A stretch of DNA of 64,000 nt from CAVURS01 sp963795385 (GTDB lineage: Bacteria > Actinomycetota > Actinomycetes > Actinomycetales > CAVURS01): NCBI GenBank assembly GCA_963795385.1, contig CAWCHK010000012.1, forward strand, positions 5,331 through 69,330, given 5' to 3'. The translations under genes and the position numbers were made by a program. Under the pieces are notes generated by a model. That model saw only the letters and a list, made by a program, of their open reading frames with translations. It ran no database searches and was not told the origin of the DNA. Shown piece by piece: positions 34,211-41,384 of the stretch (positions within the stretch are counted from its first letter, which is position 1; each line of letters opens with the position of its first letter).

Positions 34211-35331
34211 CGGACACCCGCCAGGCCGCGCGCCGTGGCTGCGAGCCGATCGGCCCGGCGATCGGCCCGGACCCGCCGCTCCACCGCCAGGACCACCAGC
34301 CGGTCCAGCAGCTCGGCGTAGGAGACGCCACAGGCCTGCCAGACCTTGGGATACATCGAGTACGCCGTGAAGCCGGGCATCGTGTTGAGCTCGTTCACCA
34401 CCAGCCGGTCGGCCCGCTCGTCGTAGAGGAAGTCGACCCGGGCGAGGCCCCACCCGCCGATGGCCCGGAAGGCGGCCACGGCCGCGTCCTGCACCCGGCG
34501 GGTGACCGGTGCGGGGAGGGCGGCGGGAACGGTCATCGGGTCCTGCGTCGACAGGTACTTCTGGGCGTAGTCGAACCAGCCGCCGGCCACCTGGACCTCA
34601 CCGACCGCCGAGGCCTGAGGCGAGACCCCACCCAGCACACCGCATTCCAGCTCCCGAGCGCCGACCAGGCCCTCCTCGACGAGCGCGCTGGAGTCGTGCT
34701 GCAGCGCCAGGTCGACCGCCGCCGCGAGGTCGTCCGGGTCGCTGACGCGGGTGATGCCGATGGACGATCCGAGGCCGGCCGGCTTGACGAACCAGGGACG
34801 GCTGCAGCCGCGTGATCGCGCTCAGCCGTCCCGGGACCCAGCCCGGCCACCTCGTCGACGACGGCGAAGGGCATCACCTCCAGGCCGGCGGCCGACAGTG
34901 CTCGCTTGGTCGCGACCTTGTCCATCGCGGTGGCCGCCGCGAGGACGCCGGCGCCGACGTAGGCGAGCCCGAAGACCTCGAAAAGCCCCTGCAGCGAACC
35001 GTTCTCACCGTCGGAGCCATGCAGGACCGGGAAGGCGACGGTGAGGCTGGCGCAGGATCTCGGTGCTGACCTCCGGCCCGCGGACGGGTAGCTGGTCGGC
35101 CATGGCCGAGCCGCCGGCGGCGCGGTCGCCCGCGTCGCGGGCCCTTCGGACGTCGACATCCTGCAGGTGGTGCCACCGGCCGTCCCGCCCGATGCCGATG
35201 GCCACGACGGTGTAGCGCACCGGGTCCAGCTGCCGGACGACGGAGGCCGCGGACGCCCGCGACACGTCGTGCTCGGGCGACGCGCCGCCATAGAAGACGC
35301 CGACGACCTCGTGTCGCCGCAGCCCGCTCAC
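34207..35331 (-). pseudogene. D-alanine--D-alanine/D-serine ligase (Ddl/Van type) with two frameshifts
   Basis: ATP-grasp ligase that joins D-Ala to a second D-residue. The start GTG 35331 gives GVFYGGASPEHDVSRASA, the family N-terminus. Near 35050 one extra base moves the frame to TVAFPVLHGSDGENG, and near 34797 one missing base restores it to PWFVKPAGLGSSIGITR. The C-terminus VNELNTMPGFTAYSMYP is intact. The omega loop reads WFDYAQKYLS; its Tyr is the D-Ala/D-Ser type, not the His type of VanA/VanB D-lactate ligases. The two indels compensate, which suggests sequencing error. GTGA and ATGA overlaps on both sides. Confidence 0.8.
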
Positions 35332-36365
35332 GCCGGCTCTCCCGAGCGATCGAGAACGGTCCGGACCAGGGACGGGTCGACGTTCCCGCCCGACAGGAGC
35401 ACGCCGATGTCGGCCCCATGCAGGCGCGAGTCGTCCCGGGCCAGGCGCAGGGCCACGGCGACGGCGGTGGCGGCGGACGGCTCGACCAGCTGTTCCGTGT
35501 CCTGCAGCGTGACGGCGAGCGCGCCGGCGATCTCGGCCTCGGTCGCGACCCGGACGCGCGCGCCCCGCTCGCGGCAGATGCGGAACGGCAGGTCGCCGAC
35601 CCGGTCCGGGCGAAGGCCGTCCGCGATGGTCGGCCGAGCCGTCACGGTCACCGGTTGGCCGGCCCACATCGCCTGCCGCAGCGAGTCCACCGCTGCCGGC
35701 TCCGCTCCGACCAGGTCGATGCCGGCGCCCTCGACGCCGCGGACGGACCGGAGCTCCCGATCGTGGTCGCGCACGGCGAGGCACGCGCCCGCCAGGGCGC
35801 TGCCGCCCCCGACCGGCACCACGATCGCCGCCGGCCGCGCCCCGTCGGCCATCATCTGGTCCAGCAGCTCCGCGATCGCGGTGCCATGCCCTGCAACGAC
35901 ATCGGGATCCTCGTAGGGGTCGACCAGGTCCAGGCCCTGCGCGCCGGCGATCGCGGCCGCGACCCGTTGCCGCTCGGCCAGGCCGCCCCCCACGAGGACG
36001 ACCTTGGCTCCGGTGGCCAGGATGCGCTCCGCCTTGCTCGGCACCACGTCGTGCGGCAGGACGGCCACGGCTCGACGCCTGAGCTCGGCCGCCGCCAGCG
36101 CGACCGCGATCGCGTGGTTGCCGGTGCTCTGCGCCACCAGCCCGCGGCTGCCACCGCGGGCCAGCCGGTCGGCGGCCAGCAGGGCACCGCGCAGCTTGAA
36201 CGAGCCGCCCCGCTGGAGGTTCTCCGCCTTCAGCCACAGTCGCGCCCCGGCCCGCCGGTCAAGGCCGGCACTGCGCAGCACCGGGGTCAGGGTCACGCGT
36301 CCGGCCAGCCGTCTCTGGGCCGCCCGGACGCTCGCCGTACCGGGTTCTGGATGTGTCGTCGTCAT
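35328..36365 (-). CDS. PLP-dependent serine/threonine dehydratase or serine racemase (fold type II)
   Basis: Enzyme of 345 residues. GGSFKLRGA carries the PLP lysine (57), STGNH at 80-84 is the asparagine loop, VPVGGGSALAG (183-193) is the phosphate-binding glycine loop, and LSGGNVD lies near the C-terminus. Family members deaminate L-Ser/L-Thr or racemise serine. In mammalian serine racemase the residue before GNH is a catalytic Ser; here it is Thr81, which leaves racemase activity possible but unproven. It is first in the operon with the ligase and VanX, the place taken by the VanH dehydrogenase in D-lactate clusters, so a role in supplying D-serine is attractive. Confidence 0.85.
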   Translation of the reverse strand: MTTTHPEPGTASVRAAQRRLAGRVTLTPVLRSAGLDRRAGARLWLKAENLQRGGSFKLRGALLAADRLARGGSRGLVAQSTGNHAIAVALAAAELRRRAVAVLPHDVVPSKAERILATGAKVVLVGGGLAERQRVAAAIAGAQGLDLVDPYEDPDVVAGHGTAIAELLDQMMADGARPAAIVVPVGGGSALAGACLAVRDHDRELRSVRGVEGAGIDLVGAEPAAVDSLRQAMWAGQPVTVTARPTIADGLRPDRVGDLPFRICRERGARVRVATEAEIAGALAVTLQDTEQLVEPSAATAVAVALRLARDDSRLHGADIGVLLSGGNVDPSLVRTVLDRSGEPA

Positions 36366-36407
36366 GGCACCACGGTGGGCCGCGCCCGTCGCGATCGGGT
36401 CCGCGTC

Positions 36408-36424
36408 GTGTCACAGCTGTGTCA
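36408..36424. promoter_or_regulatory. direct repeat, probable response-regulator binding site
   Basis: GTGTCA occurs at 36408-36413 and again at 36419-36424, an 11-base spacing typical of tandem OmpR/PhoB-type regulator sites. It lies in the 122-base region between the divergent dehydratase operon and the VanR-like gene, so the VanR-like protein could control both. Confidence 0.5.
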
Positions 36425-36487
36425 TAGTCCGGCCGGCGACGCCTGCAGATGACCCGCCCGGGCCGCCCGCTGGCTCATACTCGGCCT

Positions 36488-37162
36488 GTGTCGCACGTGC
36501 TGCTGATCGAGGACGACCCGGCGATCCGGGAGGGCCTCGAGCTCGGCCTGCGCCACCTGGGTCACAGCGTCTCGGCTGCGCCCGACGGCGAGTCGGGCCT
36601 GCGCGCGGCGGCCGAGGGGAGCCCCGACGTCGTCGTGCTCGACGTCATGCTCCCGGGGCTGGACGGCTTCGAGGTCTGCCGCCGCCTGCGGGCCACCGGG
36701 ACGACGCCGATCATCATGCTGACCGCCCGCTCCGACGACCTCGACGTCGTGGCCGGGCTGGAGGCGGGGGCCGACGACTACGTCGCCAAGCCGGTGCGGC
36801 CGCGGGTCCTGGACGCCCGGATCAAGGCGGTGCTGCGACGGGTCAGCGCGGAGCCGTCGGCTCGCCACGAGTACGGCGATCTCGCGATCGACCGGTCGAG
36901 CATGGTCGTGACCAAGGCGGGTACGCCGGTCGCGTTGACACCGACCGAGCTGCGCCTCCTGCTGGTGCTGTCCGGCCGCCCGGGCCAGGTGTTCTCGCGT
37001 GAGCAGCTGCTGTCGGCCGTCTGGGAGCAGGACTACCTCGGAGACTCGCGACTGGTCGACGCCAGCATCCAAAGGCTCCGGGCCAAGATCGAGGAGGTGC
37101 CGGCCCGCCCCGCCTTCCTGCAGACGGTTCGCGGGTTCGGCTACCGGTTCGGACCCCTGTGA
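36488..37162 (+). CDS. OmpR-family response regulator (VanR-like)
   Basis: DNA-binding regulator of 224 residues. The receiver domain has the acidic pocket LLIEDDPAI, the phosphorylation Asp in VVVLDVMLPG (about residue 53), LTARSDD and the Lys of DDYVAKPVRP. The C-terminal winged helix reads VALTPTELRLLLVLSGRPGQVFSREQLL...VDASIQRLRAKIE...RGFGYRFG. GTG 36488 is the natural start just before the first strand. It overlaps the kinase gene by ATG/GTG coupling and is divergent from the VanX operon, so control of that operon is likely. Confidence 0.87.
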   Translation: MSHVLLIEDDPAIREGLELGLRHLGHSVSAAPDGESGLRAAAEGSPDVVVLDVMLPGLDGFEVCRRLRATGTTPIIMLTARSDDLDVVAGLEAGADDYVAKPVRPRVLDARIKAVLRRVSAEPSARHEYGDLAIDRSSMVVTKAGTPVALTPTELRLLLVLSGRPGQVFSREQLLSAVWEQDYLGDSRLVDASIQRLRAKIEEVPARPAFLQTVRGFGYRFGPL

Positions 37163-38262
37163 ACGGCGGCCTGCGGTCGCGGCTGATCACGGGCTTCGTC
37201 GTGGTGACGGCCCTGACCGTCCTGATCTCCTCAGTGACGGCGGTCATCGGTGCGCTGTTCGTCTACACCACGCATCCGATCGGCTCGGCCGAGTTCGGCC
37301 GGAGGGTCCTGTCGACCTGGCCGTTCTCCTCGATGTCGGACCAGGACCTGGTCTGGGTGGTCGTGGTCGCCGGGCTGGGCCTGCTGGTCATCGCGGTGGG
37401 AGCGGGCTGGCTCGTGGCCCAGCGCATGCTCCGCCCGGTGCGGACGCTGGCCCAGGCGGCCGAGCAGGTCGCCCGGGGGGACCTGGCCGTGCGGCTGCGG
37501 CCGACCGGCAACGACGAGCTGGCCCAGCTGGTCGCGACGTTCAACGCGATGACCTCCAACCTGGACCGGTCGATGAACGAGCTGCGGCGGATGGAGGCCC
37601 AGTCGCGGCGGTTCGCCTCGGACGTGTCGCACGAGCTGCGCAGCCCGCTCGCAGCGATGACCGCGGTGACCGAGGTCCTGTCGGACGAGGCGGCAGACAT
37701 GTCCGGGCCGGCCGGGCAGGCCTCCCGGCTCGTGGTCCAGGAGATCGCGAACCTCGACCGCCTGGTCAACGACCTGATCGAGATCTCCCGGTTCGACGCG
37801 GGGACAGCGGTGCTCGACGTCGACGTCGTGACGGTCGCGTCCGCGGTACGCGCCTGCCTCGCCCTGCGCGGCTGGTCCGCGGCCGTGACGGTCGAGGTCC
37901 CGGAGGACCTCCAGGTCACCCTCGACCGGAGGCGGTTCGACGTGATCGTGGCCAACCTGGTCGGCAACGCGATGCGGTACGGCGAGCCGCCGGTGCAGGT
38001 GGCCGCCTGGTCGGTGCCGGATCGGGGCGAGGTCGTGCTGACCGTCGCCGACCACGGGCCGGGCATCGCCCAGGACGCCCTGCCGCATCTGTTCGAGCGG
38101 TTCTACAAGGCCGAGGCGGCGCGCACCCGGTCGGGCGGCAGCGGTTTGGGGCTGGCCATCGCCCTCGAGAACGCCCGGCTGCACGGCGGTGACCTCCTGG
38201 CGGCCAACCGCGTGGACGCGGCCGGTGCCGTGTTCACGTTGACGCTCCCGGCAGCGACCTGA
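37159..38262 (+). CDS. membrane sensor histidine kinase (VanS-like)
   Basis: Kinase of 367 residues. Two membrane helices (about 9-33 and 63-86) enclose a short outside loop of about 30 residues, too small for a large ligand domain, as in actinomycete VanS. Then come HAMP (PVRTLAQAAEQVARGDLAVRL), the H-box SHELRSPLAAM, N-box NLVGNAMRYG, G1 DHGPGIAQD and G2 GGSGLGLAIA. Pairing with the upstream response regulator by overlapping codons is clear. Glycopeptide or cell-wall damage sensing is inferred from the neighbouring van-type genes only. Confidence 0.86.
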   Translation: MNGGLRSRLITGFVVVTALTVLISSVTAVIGALFVYTTHPIGSAEFGRRVLSTWPFSSMSDQDLVWVVVVAGLGLLVIAVGAGWLVAQRMLRPVRTLAQAAEQVARGDLAVRLRPTGNDELAQLVATFNAMTSNLDRSMNELRRMEAQSRRFASDVSHELRSPLAAMTAVTEVLSDEAADMSGPAGQASRLVVQEIANLDRLVNDLIEISRFDAGTAVLDVDVVTVASAVRACLALRGWSAAVTVEVPEDLQVTLDRRRFDVIVANLVGNAMRYGEPPVQVAAWSVPDRGEVVLTVADHGPGIAQDALPHLFERFYKAEAARTRSGGSGLGLAIALENARLHGGDLLAANRVDAAGAVFTLTLPAAT

Positions 38263-38288
38263 CACGTCGACGTCGAGCGGCCGACGTG
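38263..38288. terminator. weak hairpin between convergent kinase and acetyltransferase genes
   Basis: Seven-base arms CACGTCG (38263-38269) and CGACGTG (38282-38288) around a 12-base loop directly after the kinase stop. It is short and has no T-run, so this is only a candidate terminator. Confidence 0.3.
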
Positions 38289-38303
38289 GAGATCGACGAG
38301 GCG

Positions 38304-38771
38304 TCAGGCCAACGGGACGTCGAGGTGCATCCGCAGGCCGGCGCCGAACTCCGTGTCGGCGCTCCCGTCGACCACGAACCCCGCGGCCCGGTAGAACCCG
38401 AGCGCATGCTCGTTCGCCGTCACCTCGACCCGGGTGGCTCCTTCGGCAGCGGCCTGCGAAGCGATGGCCTGGATCAGGGCGCGGGCCACCCCTCGCCGCA
38501 TCCACGCCGGCTCCACGAACAGGTCGTCCAGCTCGAGAGCGGTGCGGGTCGGCTGCGTGCTCGCGAAGCCGACGACGGTGCCGCCCGCCAGCGTCGCTAC
38601 CCAGGCCCGCCCGCTGCCGGCCAGCTCCTCGGAGAGCTGGAGCGCCTCGGGGTGAGCGATCAGTGCAGCCCGGTCGCCGTCGTTGGACAGGGAGGCCCGG
38701 CGGAACACCCCTTCCATGGCCGGGGTGTCACCTGCTCTGGCGACCCGGACCTCGACCAGGCTCACCAGCAC
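38304..38771 (-). CDS. GNAT family N-acetyltransferase
   Basis: Protein of 155 residues with the GNAT fold: VRVARAGDTPAMEGVFRRAS at the start, ALELDDLFVEPAWMRRGVARALIQ, which contains the acetyl-CoA-binding RRGVA loop, and EHALGFYRAAGFVVDG at the end. The acceptor is unknown. It is a single gene, convergent with the sensor kinase and divergent from the fluoride riboswitch. Confidence 0.85.
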   Translation of the reverse strand: MLVSLVEVRVARAGDTPAMEGVFRRASLSNDGDRAALIAHPEALQLSEELAGSGRAWVATLAGGTVVGFASTQPTRTALELDDLFVEPAWMRRGVARALIQAIASQAAAEGATRVEVTANEHALGFYRAAGFVVDGSADTEFGAGLRMHLDVPLA

Positions 38772-38847
38772 ACCCTAGTCCGCGCTACGAGACCCCAGCG
38801 TCTTCTCAGCGTCGACCCCGTGCTCGCGTGGACGACCTGTAGCCTGG

Positions 38848-38936
38848 GCCGACGGCGGAGGGGCTCGCCGACAACCGCCGCGGCTGCTCGCCGGTCACGA
38901 CCAACGGTCCCTACCTCAACTGCGTGCCGGAGGTAG
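38848..38936 (+). ncRNA. fluoride riboswitch (crcB motif) with ribosome-site sequestering stem
   Basis: The segment from 38854 reads GGCGGAGGGGCTCGCC, close to the conserved 5' stem-loop of the crcB motif. It is followed by ACAACCGCCGCGGCTGCTCG and, near the 3' end, the conserved CCCTAC at 38909-38914. CTACCTC (38911-38917) is perfectly complementary to GAGGTAG (38930-38936), which contains the ribosome site of the first Fluc gene. Fluoride binding would hold the 3' aptamer strand and free the ribosome site. Location directly upstream of two crcB genes makes the call strong. Confidence 0.8.
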
Positions 38937-38941
38937 TCGAC

Positions 38942-39407
38942 GTGCCCGAACCGCGAGTGCCACGTGTACGCCTGGAGTGGGACCTCGTGCTCGCTGCGGC
39001 GGCCGGCGGTGTCGTCGGGGCCGAATCGCGTTACGGCGTGGGGCTTCTGGTGCCGCATACGCCGCGCCAGTTCCCCTGGTCGACGGTGGCTGATCAACGT
39101 CTCGGGCTGCCTGCTCATCGGCATCCTCATGGTCACGCTCCTCGAGCTCGCCACTCCCCACCGCCTGGCGCGGTCGTTCCTGGGCGTCGGCATCCTGGGC
39201 GGCTACACGACGTACTCGAGCTTCAGCGTCGACGCACAACGCCTTCTCCTGGCTCACCGGCCCGCCGTTGCGCTCGCCTACGTCGTCGTGACGGTGCTGG
39301 GCTGCGCGGCCGCGGTCTGGTTGTCCACCACCGCAACCACGGTGGCCGGCCGGGCCGTCATCGAGCGCCGGGTGAGGCGCCGCGGGAGTGGAGGGACGGC
39401 GCCGTGA
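38942..39407 (+). pseudogene. crcB: fluoride channel subunit CrcB/Fluc 1, with one frameshift
   Basis: Four-helix fluoride exporter subunit. GTG 38942 follows GGAGGT by 7 bases. The N-terminal part reads AAAAGGVVGAESRYGVGLL and FPWSTV. One extra base near 39089 then moves the frame to LINVSGCLLIGILM and the signature GVGILGGYTTYSSFSVDAQRLL. Joined, it is a normal length of about 154 residues and all helices are present. A G inserted in a GG run is the simplest explanation, so the gene may be intact in the organism. It overlaps the second subunit by GTGA. Confidence 0.8.
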
Positions 39408-39769
39408 CGATCCTGATGATCGCTCTCGGGGCCGCGGTGGGCGCACCCGCGCGGTATCTGAGCGACCGGGCGATCCAGTCCTGGCACCGGACCGTCTTCC
39501 CGTGGGGCACCCTGACCGTCAACGTCGTCGCCTCACTCGTCCTCGGCATCGTCGCGGGGGCGGGCTCGGCCCTGGACCCGGATCTCGCGATGCTGATCGG
39601 GACCGGCTTCTGCGGTGCACTGTCGACCTACTCGACGTTCAGCTACGAGACGCTGCGCCTGGCCCAGGGTGGCTTCCGGCTCTCGGCGGCGGCCAACGTG
39701 GGCATCTCGCTCGTCGCCGGCGTCGGCGCTGCTGCGCTGGGCTGGTCCGTGGGTGTCGCACTGACGTGA
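39404..39769 (+). CDS. crcB: fluoride channel subunit CrcB/Fluc 2
   Basis: Membrane protein of 121 residues with four helices. MIALGAAVGAPARYLSDRAI, FPWGTLTVNVVASLVLGIVAG and TGFCGALSTYSTFSYETLRL are the Fluc signatures, with the Asn and the Phe-containing helix break that line the fluoride pores. Two adjacent, different Fluc genes are common in Gram-positive bacteria and usually form a heterodimer. Expression should follow the fluoride riboswitch upstream. Confidence 0.88.
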   Translation: MTILMIALGAAVGAPARYLSDRAIQSWHRTVFPWGTLTVNVVASLVLGIVAGAGSALDPDLAMLIGTGFCGALSTYSTFSYETLRLAQGGFRLSAAANVGISLVAGVGAAALGWSVGVALT

Positions 39770-40939
39770 GCACCGCCGTGAGCAACGCCGTCGTGGTCGG
39801 GCGAGCCGCCCATCATCCTCAGCATCGGGACGCCGCCGGAGCGCAGGAACCGGACCACGAGGGCGAGCGCCACCAGCAGGAAGACGATGTTCAGCACGGT
39901 CGTGTAGTTCCAGGTGACGCCGGTCTCGCCGACCTTGGCCGAGCGCTCGGTCGGGGACCAGCCCGAGACCGCCGAACACCAGCTCGACGACGTAGCCGGC
40001 GACGACCATGGTGGCGTAGAAGATGCCGAGCAGCACCAACATCATCCGGGTGCCGTAGTACTTCCGGTAGATCACCAGGATCGGGAGGATGATCAGGTCC
40101 GCGAAGACGAAGGACACCACGCCGCCGAAGCTGATGCCGCCGTTCCACAGCACGCCGGCCAGCGGCACGTTGCCGATCGAGCAGACGAAGCTCAGCACCG
40201 CGATGACCGGCCCGACGACGGGCCCCCAGACCTTGCTCGCGAGTGAGTGATCGGTGAGGAACACGTGCTGCCAGAAGGACTCGGGCACCCACGCCCCGAC
40301 GGCGCCGGCGATCAGCAGGCCGATGACGATGTCGCGAATCACCGCCGCCCACTCCATCACGAAGATGTGGCTGACCGCGGTGTAGCCGTCCCTGCTGCGC
40401 GAGTCGGCCCCGAGAAGCCGCCCTCGGACCGGATGGACATGTCCATCGCAGCGTGGCCCTCCATCGACCCGGCCAGTCCCCTGTCGGCCTGCTCGCGCGC
40501 CGCGTCGATCAGGCGCTCGCGGACGAAGATCCGGAAGGCGACCGCCAGCAACACGATCATGATCGGGCCGCCCACGAACTCGGCCAGGGTGAACTGCCAG
40601 CCGAGCAGCAGGGCCAGGATCACGCCCAGCTCGATCACCAGGTTGGTCGAGGCGATCTCGAAGACCATGGCCGAGGTGAAGCTCGCACCCTTGCGGAACA
40701 GCGAGCGGGCCAGGGCCACAGCGGCGTACGAGCACGAGGAGGATGAGGCGCCCAAACCCGTTGCTATCGCTAAGGTTCGCGGCCGATCGTCTCCCAGCAG
40801 CCGCGCCGATCGTCTCGCGGCGTACGACGGCCTGGATCACTGCCGACAGTGCGAAGCCCAGGATGAGTGACCAGGTGATCTGCCAGGTCATCGACCCAGC
40901 CACACCGAGCGCGTGGCCGAGCGCGTCGAGGACCGCCAC
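39643..40939 (-). pseudogene. YraQ/ArsP-type permease (DUF318), with three frameshifts
   Basis: Membrane transporter recognisable across three frames. The start at GTG 40939 gives MTWQITWSLILGFALSAVIQAVV. After an extra base near 40756 the frame reads GASSSSCSYAAVALARSLFRKG and ASTNLVIELGVILALLLGW. After a missing base near 40400 it reads YTAVSHIFVMEWAAVIRDI and CSIGNVPLAGVLWNGGISFGGV. After an extra base near 39960 it reads NIVFLLVALALVVRFL. The SSSCSYA and CSIGNVPLA motifs are the family hallmarks. ArsP-type members export organoarsenicals; others are uncharacterised. The 3' end overlaps the Fluc 2 gene. ArsR is encoded 2 bases upstream. Confidence 0.75.
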
Positions 40940-40941
40940 GG

Positions 40942-41313
40942 TCAGTCCCCCTCGGGCGCGGCGATCGTCAGCAGCTGGCGCAGGCAGTGCTCGAGCAGCT
41001 GGTGGGGGAACTGGTCGCTGAGCCGGTAGAAGACGATCCGGCCCTCCTTGCGGAACCGCACCATCCCGGCCGTCCTCAGCAGCTTCAACGCGTACGACAC
41101 CTGGTCCTCGTTGACGTCCAGCGCGAGCGCCAGGTCACCGACGCAGAGCTCCTCGGCCGCGACCAGGGCGAAGAGGACCCTGGAGCGCACCGGGTCGGCC
41201 AGCATCCCGAGCAGGCCCGCCAACCGCCCGGCGTCGTCGACCGACAGCAGGTCCGCCCGCGCCACGGCGACCCGGGTCGCGTCGACCGGGTGGTCGTGAT
41301 CCAGCGGTGCCAT
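40942..41313 (-). CDS. ArsR/SmtB family metal- or arsenic-responsive regulator
   Basis: Repressor of 123 residues: LAGLLGMLADPVRSRVLFALVAAEELCVGDLALAL, then the recognition helix VNEDQVSYALKLLRTAGMV and the wing RKEGRIVFYRL. The ELCVGDL segment keeps one of the two cysteines of the classical ELCVCDL arsenic/cadmium box. The C-terminus has His residues in DQFPHQLLEHCL. It is transcribed just before the permease. ATG 41313 is chosen because the palindromic operator lies just upstream; a TTG at 41388 would put the operator inside the gene. Confidence 0.84.
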   Translation of the reverse strand: MAPLDHDHPVDATRVAVARADLLSVDDAGRLAGLLGMLADPVRSRVLFALVAAEELCVGDLALALDVNEDQVSYALKLLRTAGMVRFRKEGRIVFYRLSDQFPHQLLEHCLRQLLTIAAPEGD

Positions 41314-41350
41314 GCCGCCCTCCGCATCTCCGAATCTCCGGACTCGTAAC

Positions 41351-41378
41351 CTCCGTATGATCGTACGGAGATACGGAG
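41351..41378. promoter_or_regulatory. palindromic operator, probable ArsR site
   Basis: Arms CTCCGTA (41351-41357) and TACGGAG (41364-41370) pair perfectly around 6 bases, and TACGGAG is repeated at 41372-41378. It sits between the cytochrome b stop and the ArsR start, where ArsR operators normally lie. Confidence 0.6.
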
Positions 41379-41384
41379 GTCCGG

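Noticed and set aside
32934..34331. A 465-codon frame read as one protein ending in the VanZ-like sequence
   Set aside because: The N-terminal part is the shadow of vanX in another frame; the VanZ part starts at 33524 with a GTGA overlap.
32934..38262. Classical VanHAX (D-lactate) resistance cluster
   Set aside because: No D-lactate dehydrogenase is present and the ligase omega loop is of the Tyr type, so a D-lactate assignment is not supported.
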